Source of the DNA: Marinobacter nauticus | Lineage (GTDB): Bacteria > Pseudomonadota > Gammaproteobacteria > Enterobacterales > Shewanellaceae | Direction: 5' to 3' | NCBI RefSeq assembly: GCF_019801015.1 | Contig: NZ_JAHVJZ010000005.1 | Span: 186,001 to 250,000, forward strand | Length of the DNA stretch: 64,000 bases | In this document: piece by piece, positions 53,975 to 63,513 of the stretch | Layout of the letters: each line of letters starts with the position of its first letter | Numbering within the stretch: position 1 is the first letter of the stretch | Position numbers and translations under genes: made by a program | Notes under the pieces: generated by a model | The model's input: only the letters and a program-made list of their open reading frames with translations | Databases searched by the model: none | Told to the model about the DNA's origin: nothing

Positions 53975-54727
53975 ATGTCTGACCAGCAACCCTTGATCAG
54001 CCATCTGATGGAGCTGCGCAGCCGATTGATGCATGCTATCGGCTCCGTTCTGGTGGTGTTTTTCTCTCTGGCCTACTGGTCCAAAGACATCTACCACTTT
54101 CTCTCCAAGCCGCTGCTTGAGGTGATGCCTGAAAGCGCGTCGATGATTGCTACCGATGTGGCCTCGCCGTTCTTCGCGCCTTTTAAGCTGACCCTGGTGG
54201 TGTCCTTCTTCATCGCGATCCCCTACGTGCTTTACCAGTTGTGGGCCTTTATTGCCCCGGGTCTGTACAAGCATGAACGCCGCATGATCATGCCGCTGCT
54301 GGCTTCCAGTACGCTGCTGTTTTATGCCGGCATCGCGTTCGCCTATTTCGTTGTATTCCCGGTGGTGTTCGGCTTCTTCACCAGCGTGGCACCGGATGGC
54401 GTAGAAGTGGCGACAGACATCAACAGCTACCTCAACTTCGTGTTGAAGCTGTTCTTTGCCTTCGGTCTTGCATTTGAGATCCCCATCGCCGTTTTGCTAA
54501 TGTGCTGGACAGGCGCCACCACGGTGGACAGCCTGAAAGAGAAACGCCCCTACATCGTCGTGGGTGCCTTCGTAATCGGTATGGTGCTGACTCCGCCGGA
54601 TGTGATCTCTCAATCCATGCTGGCGATCCCCATGCTGCTGCTGTTTGAAGCGGGCCTGTTCTTTGCCCGGTTCTACACGCCGAAGCCCGACGAAGAAGAG
54701 GAAGAGGGCGAACACGCCACGGACTAA
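53975..54727 (+). CDS. tatC: Twin-arginine translocase subunit TatC
   Basis: TatC (250 residues) has six helices and recognises the twin-arginine leader. The N-terminal [12 protein letters not shown] and the conserved [26 protein letters not shown] and FALPYVL-like helix regions are present, as is [12 protein letters not shown]. Two Tat clients, the Mo-hydroxylase subunit and the aminotransferase lipoprotein, lie in this window. Confidence 0.97.
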   Translation: MSDQQPLISHLMELRSRLMHAIGSVLVVFFSLAYWSKDIYHFLSKPLLEVMPESASMIATDVASPFFAPFKLTLVVSFFIAIPYVLYQLWAFIAPGLYKHERRMIMPLLASSTLLFYAGIAFAYFVVFPVVFGFFTSVAPDGVEVATDINSYLNFVLKLFFAFGLAFEIPIAVLLMCWTGATTVDSLKEKRPYIVVGAFVIGMVLTPPDVISQSMLAIPMLLLFEAGLFFARFYTPKPDEEEEEGEHATD

Positions 54728-54728
54728 C

Positions 54729-54749
54729 GGCGATGGCTGCGCCATCGCC
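54729..54749 (+). repeat. Hairpin between tatC and the next gene
   Basis: GGCGATGGC pairs perfectly with GCCATCGCC around TGC. It lacks a T run, so it may shape mRNA stability or expression of the downstream gene rather than end transcription. Confidence 0.5.
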
Positions 54750-54763
54750 TCCAAGGAGGGATA

Positions 54764-55312
54764 ATGCGCGCTACCCTGCTGCTCCTGACCCTGATTTCCG
54801 GCGGCTCTTATGCCGCCGGTTTTGGTTGCACCAACGAAACCGACCAGCGGGCCCGCCTGGCCTGCTACGACCAACTGGCCGAAGCGATCGCCCAGTGTTC
54901 CAGCCAGGAAGACCAACTGGACCGGCTACTCTGCTACGACGAGTTCAGCCAGATTGCCACTAAAGCCACACTGCCTGCGGCGGCACCTGCCACCGCTGAG
55001 GCCGCCATTTCCCGCGCCCCCATCGCTCCGGCCGCGGCTCCCGCGGTGAGTGCCGAAGCGGAGTTTGGTAAAACCACCGTCCCCGCCGAAGAGATCGATG
55101 CCATCCATGGCGTAGTCGCCAGCATCAAAACCGACGCCTACGGCAAATGGACCATCACTCTGGATAACGGCCAGCGCTGGCGCCAGACCGAGTCCTCTCG
55201 TTACAAGCTCAAAGCCGGGGACACCATCACCATTGAGCGCGCCTTTATGGGCTCCTTCCTGCTCTCCCGCGAGGGGCGTGGTGGCCAAACCCGGGTTAAA
55301 CGACTCGACTGA
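54764..55312 (+). CDS. Exported hypothetical protein with CYD repeats
   Basis: A 182-residue exported protein with a signal peptide (cleavage near SYAAG). Two repeats of the C-x(n)-CYD type occur (CTNETDQRARLACYDQL and CSSQEDQLDRLLCYDEF), then an Ala/Pro linker, then a small C-terminal beta domain (VVASIKTDAYGKWTITLDNG ... TITIERAFMGSFLLSREG). The CYD motifs and C-terminal domain recall periplasmic proteins often annotated near Tat or type VI genes, but the function is unknown. It starts after the tatC hairpin and overlaps tatD by one base. Confidence 0.7.
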   Translation: MRATLLLLTLISGGSYAAGFGCTNETDQRARLACYDQLAEAIAQCSSQEDQLDRLLCYDEFSQIATKATLPAAAPATAEAAISRAPIAPAAAPAVSAEAEFGKTTVPAEEIDAIHGVVASIKTDAYGKWTITLDNGQRWRQTESSRYKLKAGDTITIERAFMGSFLLSREGRGGQTRVKRLD

Positions 55313-56094
55313 TGCGCTGGACTGACATTGCCGTTAACCTGCTCTCCAGCCAGTTGGCTGGAGAGATAGGCCCAACCCTGAGCCGCGCCAAAGCCGCAGG
55401 GGTTCACCAGGTGGTGGCGCTGGCCAGCGACCTGGCCGAAGCCACCGCGTTGCAGGCCATTCAGGAAGACCACCCGGAACTGAAGCTGACCGCTGGCGTC
55501 CACCCCCACCATGCCAGTGAATGGGCCAGTGACCGCCTCGAGCGACTGACCCGGCTGATGCAGCACCCCGCCGTGGTTGCCGTCGGCGAGTGCGGCCTCG
55601 ACTACTTCCGCGACTTCTCGCCCCGACAGGCACAGCGTGAGGCGTTTGAAGCGCAACTGGCCCTGGCGGCCGAGCTCAATCGCCCATTGGTGCTGCATTG
55701 CCGGGAAGCCTACGACGACTTTGTCCCCATGGTGGCCCAATACCGGGACCGCCTGCCCGGTGCCGTGCTGCACTGTTTTACCGGCACCGCCGCCGAGCTT
55801 GAAGCCGCCCTCGAGCTGGACCTCCACATTGGCATCACCGGTTGGATCTGCGATGAGCGGCGCGGTACCGAACTCCGCACCCTGGTGCCGCGCATTCCCG
55901 ACCACCGTCTGCTGCTGGAAACCGATTCGCCTTACCTGCTGCCACGTGATCTAAAGCCCAAACCGAAGCATCGGCGCAATGAACCGGCGGTTCTCCCCCA
56001 CATTGCGCGAACCGTTGCTCAACTCCGCAGTCAAACCGAGCAGCACCTGAGTGCGGTCACCGAAGCCAACGTCAAGCAGTTGTTTCAGTTGTGA
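55312..56094 (+). CDS. tatD: TatD-family metal-dependent hydrolase/DNase
   Basis: A 260-residue TatD family enzyme, a TIM-barrel 3'-5' exonuclease-like DNase in E. coli. Metal-binding sites are seen as TAGVHPHHA, VAVGECGLDYFRD, PLVLHCREAYDDF, LHCFTGTAAE and ETDSPYLLPRDLKPKPKHRRNEP. The usual N-terminal D-x-H is replaced by TDIAVNL, a change shared with TatD rather than YcfH-type proteins. Sits downstream of tatABC, as in E. coli. Confidence 0.93.
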   Translation: MRWTDIAVNLLSSQLAGEIGPTLSRAKAAGVHQVVALASDLAEATALQAIQEDHPELKLTAGVHPHHASEWASDRLERLTRLMQHPAVVAVGECGLDYFRDFSPRQAQREAFEAQLALAAELNRPLVLHCREAYDDFVPMVAQYRDRLPGAVLHCFTGTAAELEAALELDLHIGITGWICDERRGTELRTLVPRIPDHRLLLETDSPYLLPRDLKPKPKHRRNEPAVLPHIARTVAQLRSQTEQHLSAVTEANVKQLFQL

Positions 56095-56181
56095 CCTTGG
56101 CCATACAACCGGCGCACCAGTTTGCTAACATGACGCACTGAAATCGCTGTGGCGATCGTCCAATTTCACTACAAGGAGTGA

Positions 56182-57195
<1,014 letters not shown>

Positions 57196-57214
57196 CCCTA
57201 GGGTTTTCATCGCA

Positions 57215-57242
57215 AAAACGGGCAGGCTCTCCTGCCCGTTTT
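57215..57242 (+). terminator. Terminator of hemB
   Basis: AAAACGGGCAGG (57215-57226) pairs with CCTGCCCGTTTT (57231-57242) around CTCT. Confidence 0.92.
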
Positions 57243-57355
57243 CACGCTTTCGCTGCTTTTTTGTCCCGCTTCACAGTTCCCGCCCCGCGAGGACACTTTC
57301 CCGCCAAAGGGCCTCATACTGGTGGCACAGTTGTGAACGGACAAGGGAGATCACC

Positions 57356-57901
57356 ATGAAACGCACACTGTTAGCCCTGGTACTGGCCCCGTTAATGATG
57401 GGCCCGGCAATGGCCGCTCAGGGCGGTTGCGGTTTCGACAACCAAACCGACGGTGGCCTGTTTGCCACCTGCGAAGAAGAGAAGAAAGAAGTGATCCTGA
57501 CCGGACTGCTTGGCTTCGAAGAGCTGCGTCAGCAGCCTGGATACGAAGCCAACTTCGACGCTTACCAGGCCGATGCTGAGCTGATTGCCCAGCTGGCCGC
57601 CATCGACACCCCCACTGAGCTGGTTGTGATTGTCGGCACCTGGTGCCCCGACTGTCACCGCGAGACGCCGCGTCTGGCCAAGATCCTGGCCGAGGCCAAT
57701 AATCCGAACATCAGCGTGAAGTACATCGGCATCGACCGCACTCGCACTGATCCGGAAGGCCTGGCGGCACAGTATGACTTCCAGCGCATTCCGACCGTTC
57801 TGGTGTTCCAGCAGGGAGAAGAGCAGGGCCGCATTGTTGAGCGCCCCGCCTCCGAGACCCTGGAGCAGGACCTGCTCAACATTCTCGGCACCACCGAATA
57901 A
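57356..57901 (+). CDS. Periplasmic thioredoxin-fold protein
   Basis: A 181-residue exported thioredoxin-like protein. The signal peptide ends near PAMAA. The active-site motif is VVIVGTWCPDCHRETPRLAKIL (CPDC, the TlpA/thioredoxin type), with the cis-Pro region FQRIPTVLVFQQGEEQG. A CGFDNQ...CEEE Cys pair lies in the N-terminal extension. It probably reduces or oxidises periplasmic disulfides, but the partner is unknown. Stand-alone, ends at a terminator. Confidence 0.85.
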   Translation: MKRTLLALVLAPLMMGPAMAAQGGCGFDNQTDGGLFATCEEEKKEVILTGLLGFEELRQQPGYEANFDAYQADAELIAQLAAIDTPTELVVIVGTWCPDCHRETPRLAKILAEANNPNISVKYIGIDRTRTDPEGLAAQYDFQRIPTVLVFQQGEEQGRIVERPASETLEQDLLNILGTTE

Positions 57902-57916
57902 GGTGAGCCGCGGTTA

Positions 57917-57945
57917 AAAAAACCCGCCTTTATGGCGGGTTTTTT
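57917..57945 (+). terminator. Terminator of the thioredoxin-like gene
   Basis: AACCCGCC (57921-57928) pairs with GGCGGGTT (57934-57941) around TTTAT, flanked by A and T runs. Confidence 0.9.
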
Positions 57946-57978
57946 GTGTGCATTTTCAGCCCTTTCGGATGTTGTTAA

Positions 57979-58203
57979 TACCTCCACACAGGCGTAGGGA
58001 GTGCAATTAACAGGTCAAAAATAAAGGGATTGAGTCTGATTGAGCTGATCACCATACCAGGCCTTATGGCCGGGGCAGGCACCGGTCGGGTGCAATGCAG
58101 TTACGTGTATCGCGCTAATGGCGACACCCGTGGCCGCAATCGTGCGGCATTGGTCATTGAGTACGACTCCCGCAGCGGCGATGTGGTGTTGATTGAGCGC
58201 TGA
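57979..58203 (+). pseudogene. Possible small ORF or pilin-like remnant
   Basis: An open frame whose only usual starts are TTG at 58030 (57 residues) or ATG at 58066 (45 residues). Read from 58009 it gives NRSKIKGLSLIELITIPGL, which looks like a type IV prepilin cleavage site (KG followed by a hydrophobic LSLIEL with Glu at +5), but the hydrophobic helix stops after about 16 residues and no ATG or GTG lies upstream. The following part (VQCSYVYRANGD ... VIEYDSRSGDVVLIER) has normal GC-rich codon use. It may be a decayed pilin-like gene or chance. Low confidence. Confidence 0.3.
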
Positions 58204-58398
58204 CCCGTCTAAAGTGTTTCCGCAGGTATCCTCCGCCCCATCCTGAAAACGCGTAAGAAGCCGGAATCGCGCTGACGCAGGCTGGCCGAGCCTGTGACAG
58301 CAAACGCATCCGCTTACAGTCAGACACCCTGTGGTTACGGTTTTTCTGCGACGAGGTTCCATGCTTAGCGGCGGTTTTCAACCGGCGAGGAACCCACG
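58204..58398. other. 195-bp non-coding stretch before the DUF3718 gene
   Basis: No supported gene. It should contain the promoter of the DUF3718 gene; I see no recognised operator or riboswitch. Confidence 0.4.
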
Positions 58399-58767
58399 AT
58401 GAAAACTCTGGCCCCCACCTTACTGATTGCCCTGGCGGTTGCCAGCAGCGCAGGCGCCAACGAGGTTCAGTTTATTGCGCTGGACAACAGCCCTGCCACA
58501 CGGCTGTGCATTGCGGCCGCAACACTCAAGCCCATGCAGTTGCATCAGGCGATACGGCACCAGGGTCTGAATGAAAAAGGCGTGGTACGCACCATCCGCT
58601 GCAACGACGAGAACATCGCCAGTTTCGCCGCCCGCTATAACCCGGATGCCCTGTCAGTCCAACGCCTGTCTGCTCATGCCCCACGCGGGTCTGTCACCAT
58701 CAGGGAGTATCAGGCCAATGAGGCCGACAGCCAGCAGGTGATCGCGTTGTCTGGTCGCTTCGATTGA
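58399..58767 (+). CDS. DUF3718 exported protein
   Basis: A 122-residue exported protein of the DUF3718 family, which I associate with Shewanella, Vibrio and related bacteria. Signal peptide cleaves near SAGANE; the domain has VQFIALDNSPATRLCIAAAT, LHQAIRHQGLNEKGVVRTIRCNDENIASFA with two cysteines likely in a disulfide. No function known. GAGG precedes the start. Confidence 0.78.
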   Translation: MKTLAPTLLIALAVASSAGANEVQFIALDNSPATRLCIAAATLKPMQLHQAIRHQGLNEKGVVRTIRCNDENIASFAARYNPDALSVQRLSAHAPRGSVTIREYQANEADSQQVIALSGRFD

Positions 58768-58921
58768 TTCAGAGGGCCCCGGCAGGGGCCCGCTCCTTTA
58801 CCGGCCTGTGCAGCCTCGCTTTGCACGTGATCCTCCTCACACTTCCCCTCTCTCACGCTGGTGTGAAAAACCTTCCCCCCTAAGATGGCGGAAAATAATA
58901 ATTCAAATATTGGATATATCT

Positions 58922-60064
58922 ATGCACGCCACCCTCTCTCGCCGTCAACTTCTTGGGACCGGTGCCGCGCTTGGCGCCCTCGCCCTTACCGGTTGTCACA
59001 CCAGCCCCGGCAAGGTCAAAGCAATGCCGTTCAGCCAGACTGCCGGGCAAGGCCCGCTGCTGCTGAACTTCAATGAAAATTCACTTGGCCTGCCTCCGAA
59101 AGCACAACAGGCCCTGGCCGACGCTCTGCCCCACGCGTTTCGTTACCCGGACCAGGCCAAAGGCGACCTGATGGCCAGCCTGGCTCACCACCACAATGTC
59201 TCCGGCGAGCAGTTGATCTACGGTAACGGCTCGTCGGAAATTCTGAAGATGGCCGTGGACGCGATGGCGGCAGCCGACGCGCAACTGGTGATGCCAGACC
59301 CAAGCTATGGCGTGGTGGAGGATTACGCCCTGGCGCGAGGGATGAAAGTGATTAAGGTGCCGCTGACCCCGGCCTTTGAAACCGATATCGCGGCCATGAA
59401 AGCTGCGGTCGCCGCACACCCGGGGAAGTCCGTGGTGTACCTGTGTAACCCCAACAACCCTACCGGTCTGATGCTGCCGCAGGGCGAGCTGAACCTGTGG
59501 TTGGGTGAGGCGTCCGGCAACCTGAGTTTTATCCTTGATGAAGCCTATGCGGAGTACGTTAACGACCCGGACTTTGTCTCCGCCATCGGCCTGACCCGGC
59601 ACAACCCGCACCTGGTGGTGGCCCGTACCTTCTCCAAGATCTACGCCCTGGCAGGACTGCGGGTGGGTTACGGCATTGCCCACCCGGCCATGATCAACGC
59701 CATGAGCGCTCAGGCCAGCATCGATAACGCCAATCTGGCCGGTTGTGTAGCGGCGAAAGCGGCATTGGAAGATCCGCAATGGGTTTCCCTCAGCCGGGCC
59801 AGCAACCAGCAGTCGCTGGCGATGGTACTGGCGACACTGGAGGAACTGGGGCTGAAAGCCCTGCCCTGCAACGCCAACTTCCTGTTTCATCAGGTCAGCG
59901 GCGATACCGCTTTGTATCAGCAGCGTATGGCGCAAGCGGGCATTCTGGTGGGCCGGGCATTCAGTCACAGCAACGGCTGGAACCGGCTGTCGCTGGGTCG
60001 CCCGGATGAGATGAAAACGTTCTGCCAGACGCTGATCGCGTTCCGGCAAAAGGGCTGGGTTTAA
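58922..60064 (+). CDS. Tat/lipobox fold-type I aminotransferase (HisC-like)
   Basis: A 380-residue PLP enzyme with an N-terminal LSRRQLLGTGAALGALALTGC, a twin-arginine leader followed by a lipobox Cys. It should therefore cross the Tat pathway folded with PLP and be anchored to the membrane. The aminotransferase domain has NFNENSLGLPP, YGNGSSEILKMAV, NPNNPTG, DEAYAEYV and the cofactor lysine in RTFSKIYALAGLRVGYG, which matches histidinol-phosphate aminotransferases. Substrate is unknown and periplasmic PLP enzymes are rare. Start 58922 chosen from the leader; the frame is open further upstream. Ends at a terminator. Confidence 0.87.
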   Translation: MHATLSRRQLLGTGAALGALALTGCHTSPGKVKAMPFSQTAGQGPLLLNFNENSLGLPPKAQQALADALPHAFRYPDQAKGDLMASLAHHHNVSGEQLIYGNGSSEILKMAVDAMAAADAQLVMPDPSYGVVEDYALARGMKVIKVPLTPAFETDIAAMKAAVAAHPGKSVVYLCNPNNPTGLMLPQGELNLWLGEASGNLSFILDEAYAEYVNDPDFVSAIGLTRHNPHLVVARTFSKIYALAGLRVGYGIAHPAMINAMSAQASIDNANLAGCVAAKAALEDPQWVSLSRASNQQSLAMVLATLEELGLKALPCNANFLFHQVSGDTALYQQRMAQAGILVGRAFSHSNGWNRLSLGRPDEMKTFCQTLIAFRQKGWV

Positions 60065-60071
60065 CACGCGA

Positions 60072-60100
60072 AAAGGGCAGCCGAATGGCTGCCCTTTCTG
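60072..60100. terminator. Terminator between the convergent aminotransferase and CoA-disulfide-reductase-like genes
   Basis: AAAGGGCAGCC (60072-60082) pairs with GGCTGCCCTTT (60087-60097) around GAAT. Confidence 0.87.
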
Positions 60101-60115
60101 TTACTGGATGACGAC

Positions 60116-61450
60116 TTATTTCGCCACGTTGCCCGCCACGTTCAGGGCGTCCCAGGTGCGGGCAAACGGCGGCGCGTAGACCAGGTCCAGCATGCCCAGA
60201 TCGGCGGTGGTCAGGTTGCCCTGAATTGCGGCTGCCAGTGTGTCCACCCGGAGTACCGCACCGGCACCACCGGCCAACTGGCCACCGAGAATGCGCTTGG
60301 TTTCGGCCTCGTACACCAATTTGACCCGGATCGGGGCCTGCTCCGGCACGTAGTTGGTGGTGTTCTTGTCGTCGATCACCACACTCTTCACGTTGAAGCC
60401 CAGCGCTTCGGCTTCACGCTGGCCCAGGCCGGTCCGGCCCGCTTCCACATCCAGCACCCGCACACCGGCGCTGCCCAGAGTGCCCGGAAACGCCTTCTGA
60501 GCGCCGCACAGGTTTTCCCCGACCAGACGGCCAATCTTGTTGGCGGTAGTCGCCAGCGGGATGTACACGGCCTGCTGACGCACGTTGTGCCATACCGTGG
60601 CGCAATCACCGGCAGCGTAAATGTCCTTCAGGCTGGTGCGGCCCTGTTCATCGATAACAATGGCGCCATTGGGCAGCTGCTCAATGCCGGTATCAGCCAG
60701 GAACCCGGTGTTGGGTTTTACCCCGGTGGCCACAATAACCAGATCGGCATCGTAAACGCCCTGGTTGGTGCGTACCCGGCTCACCTTGCCGTCACCTTCC
60801 AGCGCTTCGACCCGCTCGCCCAGGTGCATGTCGATGTTATGACGCTGAATCGCCGCTTCAATCACCTCGCTCATCTCGGCGTCAAAGGATTCCGCCAGCA
60901 CCCGATCCGCCAGCTCAATCAGGCGCACCCGCTTGCCCCGGTGGTGCATCGCTTCCACCACTTCGAGACCGATGTAACCGGCGCCAATCACCACCACGTC
61001 CTGAATCGCTTCCTGCTGGGACAGCTCACGCAGCACCACGCCATCGTTCATGGTCTTCAGGAAGAACACATTATCCAGATCCAGGCCCGCAATGGGCGGA
61101 CGCACCACCGAGGCACCGGTGGCGATCATCAGCTTGTCGTAGCCGTGCTCAAAGGTTTCACCGTTGTCCAGATTGGTTACTGTGGCGATTTTCGCGGCCG
61201 CATCGATGCGCTCAACCCGGTGCCGGGTGCGCAGGTCGATGCCGGAGTCGCGGAACTGCTCGGCACTGCGTTCGGCCATATAGCCCGGTTCATCAAAGGA
61301 GCCGCCAACAAAGTAGGGCAAACCACAGGCGCCAAAGGAGACAATGTCGCTCTGCTCGAATACGGTAATGGTGGCCTCGGGGGCACTGCGACGGGCCTTG
61401 GCCGCCGCGCTCATACCGGCGGCTTCGGCGCCGATGATCAGGATCTTCAT
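60116..61450 (-). CDS. CoA-disulfide reductase-like FAD/NAD(P) oxidoreductase
   Basis: A 444-residue flavoprotein of the single-Cys pyridine nucleotide-disulfide reductase group (CoA-disulfide reductase, NADH oxidase, Npsr). The FAD motif is IIGAEAAGMSAAAKARR, with the single redox Cys in SFGACGLPYFVGG (C42). NAD(P) motif is VVVIGAGYIGLEVVEAMHHRG and the second FAD motif is IYAAGDCATV. Members reduce CoA disulfide, polysulfide or oxygen. There is no C-terminal rhodanese domain, so the polysulfide-reductase fusion type is excluded. The substrate is unknown. It is the only gene on its strand here. Confidence 0.88.
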   Translation of the reverse strand: MKILIIGAEAAGMSAAAKARRSAPEATITVFEQSDIVSFGACGLPYFVGGSFDEPGYMAERSAEQFRDSGIDLRTRHRVERIDAAAKIATVTNLDNGETFEHGYDKLMIATGASVVRPPIAGLDLDNVFFLKTMNDGVVLRELSQQEAIQDVVVIGAGYIGLEVVEAMHHRGKRVRLIELADRVLAESFDAEMSEVIEAAIQRHNIDMHLGERVEALEGDGKVSRVRTNQGVYDADLVIVATGVKPNTGFLADTGIEQLPNGAIVIDEQGRTSLKDIYAAGDCATVWHNVRQQAVYIPLATTANKIGRLVGENLCGAQKAFPGTLGSAGVRVLDVEAGRTGLGQREAEALGFNVKSVVIDDKNTTNYVPEQAPIRVKLVYEAETKRILGGQLAGGAGAVLRVDTLAAAIQGNLTTADLGMLDLVYAPPFARTWDALNVAGNVAK

Positions 61451-61654
61451 AAGACTTCCCGGATAACAAACAACCGGGCTGCCAGGGCAGCCCGGACATT
61501 AATGGTGATGGCCTCAGGATACGGCTTTCTGCCGTGGCCGTCTTGCGAAACCCCGCCGACTCAATGTCCGGACGACCGCAGCCAAGGTTACTTGAACACG
61601 GGGCCGATAACTGGAAGAGTCTCATTGAATACGAAACGGACAACGGAGGTCCCT

Positions 61655-61861
61655 TTGTCACTCAACGCCACCCTAATCGGCCAGGTTATTTTTGCCTGGG
61701 TTGTGCTGTCCGGCGTTGCCGGCTACTGGCTGGCCCGACGCAAAACCCACCACCCGGTGATTGTGGGCGTGATATCCGCACTGACCGGACTGATCCCGCC
61801 ACTGTCGCTGGTTGTGCTATTGGTACTGGCTCTGAAGAAAGAGATTCACTCCCCTCAGTAG
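61655..61861 (+). CDS. Small two-TM membrane protein
   Basis: A 68-residue product beginning at TTG (MSLNATLIGQVIF), five bases after CGGAGG. Two hydrophobic helices (about 5-24 and 34-60) are joined by a basic loop (ARRKTHHPV) and end with LKKEIHSPQ. No family recognised; upstream in-frame codons are not coding-like. Lies between divergent CoA-disulfide-reductase-like and convergent tcyP genes. Confidence 0.62.
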   Translation: MSLNATLIGQVIFAWVVLSGVAGYWLARRKTHHPVIVGVISALTGLIPPLSLVVLLVLALKKEIHSPQ

Positions 61862-61887
61862 GCATCCTCAACAGCACCCTGAACGAC

Positions 61888-61922
61888 AACAGGCGACACC
61901 ATGCATCATGGCGTCGCCTGTT
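61888..61922. terminator. Bidirectional hairpin between the mini-gene and tcyP
   Basis: AACAGGCGAC (61888-61897) pairs with GTCGCCTGTT (61913-61922); the right arm ends in T residues and the 15-base loop contains its own CATG...CATG palindrome. Confidence 0.75.
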
Positions 61923-61938
61923 TGCTCAACAAGGTGGC

Positions 61939-63336
61939 TTAAGAAACGGACTCCAGGTCCAGCTCCAGCTCCTGCTCGCCATTGTAGACGGTCATATCGG
62001 TCTGACCCAGCACCCGGCTGGTAACAAAGCCGGAGGTGATCGCGCCGTTCACGTTCAGGGCGGTACGGCCCATGTCGATCAGCGGCTCGATGGAGATCAG
62101 CAGGCCCACCAGCGCCACCGGCATATCCAGCGCAGTCAGCACGATCAGCGCAGCGAAAGTGGCGCCGCCACCCACACCGGCAACTCCGAAGGAGCCCACC
62201 ACAATAGTGGCGATCACGGTGGCGATAAACAGCGGGCTCATCGGGTCGATGCCGATCACCGGGGCGATCATCACCACCAGCATGGCCGGATAGATACCGG
62301 CACAACCGTTCTGGCCGATGGTGGCGCCAAAGGAGGCGGCAAAGTTTGCGATGCCATCCGGGATGCCCAGCTGACGGGTCTGAGTCTGCACAGTCAGCGG
62401 GATGGTGCCGGCGCTGGTGCGGCTGGTAAAGGCGAAGGAGAGCACCGGCAGCACCTTCTTAACGAAGGTCACCGGGTTGCCGCCGGCCATGGCGACCAGC
62501 ACCAGGTGCACACCAAACATCAGCGCCAGCGCCACGTAGGAGGCCAGCACAAAGTTGAACAGGTTGAGGATATCGGCAAAGTTGGAGCCCGCCAGCACCT
62601 TGGTCATCAGCGCCAGAACACCATACGGAGTCAGGCGCAGCACCAGGGTCACAATGCGCATTACGATGGCGTAAGCCACCTGCATAAAGCTGTCGAACTT
62701 GTCCGCCAGCTCCGGCTGCTTCTTATGAACGCCCAGCGCGGCAATGCCAACAAAGGCGGAGAAGATCACCACGGAGATGATGGAGGTGTCACGCGCACCG
62801 GTCATGTCCAGGAAGGGGTTGGCCGGGATCAGATCCACCAGGGTTCGGGCGATGGAGATCTGTTCTGCCGTGCCTTCACGCGCCAGCAGAGCGGCCGCAC
62901 GCTCCGCTTCCCGGGCGCCTTCGGTCAGGCCCTCAGCAGAGAGACCGAACAGATGGGCAACGCCCATACCAATCAAACCCGCAATGGCCACAGTAAACAG
63001 CAGTACCCCGATGGTCAGGGCGGAGATTTTCCCCAGCGACTGGCCATCTTTGAGCTTCAGAATGGCGCTGATGATGGAGACCATCACCAGAGGCACCACG
63101 ATCATCTTCAGCAGTTGAACGTAGCCCTTACCGGCAATATCAAAATACTCAATGGACTGGGTCAGGACAGCGGAGCCGCCGCCGTAGATCCACTGCAGAA
63201 TCGCACCGTAACCAATACCCAGACCCAATGCCAGAAACACCCGGCGGGTGAATTTGACGTGCTTTTGCTGCATCGCAAACAGCACATAGAACAGGCCCAA
63301 CATCACCACGACGTTAAGCAATACAAACAAATTCAT
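61939..63336 (-). CDS. tcyP: L-cystine sodium/proton symporter, TcyP/YdjN type
   Basis: A 465-residue dicarboxylate/amino acid:cation symporter family protein closest in pattern to TcyP (YdjN), the cystine carrier. About eight helices plus two re-entrant loops are seen. SFAFTSRTSAGTIPLTVQTQ is the HP1-type serine-rich loop, and SFGATIGQNGCAGIYPAML is the substrate/Na+ region with the NG-x-AG motif, and GVAGVGGGATFAAL is HP2. Import of cystine fits the sulfur genes in this window. Convergent with the 68-residue gene and separated by a hairpin. Confidence 0.88.
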   Translation of the reverse strand: MNLFVLLNVVVMLGLFYVLFAMQQKHVKFTRRVFLALGLGIGYGAILQWIYGGGSAVLTQSIEYFDIAGKGYVQLLKMIVVPLVMVSIISAILKLKDGQSLGKISALTIGVLLFTVAIAGLIGMGVAHLFGLSAEGLTEGAREAERAAALLAREGTAEQISIARTLVDLIPANPFLDMTGARDTSIISVVIFSAFVGIAALGVHKKQPELADKFDSFMQVAYAIVMRIVTLVLRLTPYGVLALMTKVLAGSNFADILNLFNFVLASYVALALMFGVHLVLVAMAGGNPVTFVKKVLPVLSFAFTSRTSAGTIPLTVQTQTRQLGIPDGIANFAASFGATIGQNGCAGIYPAMLVVMIAPVIGIDPMSPLFIATVIATIVVGSFGVAGVGGGATFAALIVLTALDMPVALVGLLISIEPLIDMGRTALNVNGAITSGFVTSRVLGQTDMTVYNGEQELELDLESVS

Positions 63337-63513
63337 AGTAGTCGTACCTTATCCGGACAAAATTCCGGTTCGCCTCTGAAAACTGGCGGGAGCGATTGTA
63401 ATTTTATTCAAACCCAAAGGATCGCTCTGGGTTTCTCCCTACGACGCGCAGGATAACCAATCGGACGCAGGATCCTTTATGCCCAAATGGAATAACAAAG
63501 TCTATTCAGAATA

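Noticed and set aside
58015-58362. 115-codon leftward frame and possible cobalamin-type riboswitch
   Set aside because: No signal or domain is seen in the protein, and the conserved cobalamin riboswitch blocks do not match in order on either strand.
61534-63456. 640-codon rightward open frame opposite tcyP
   Set aside because: Very His/Gln/Gly-rich, antisense to a clear symporter gene, no homology pattern.
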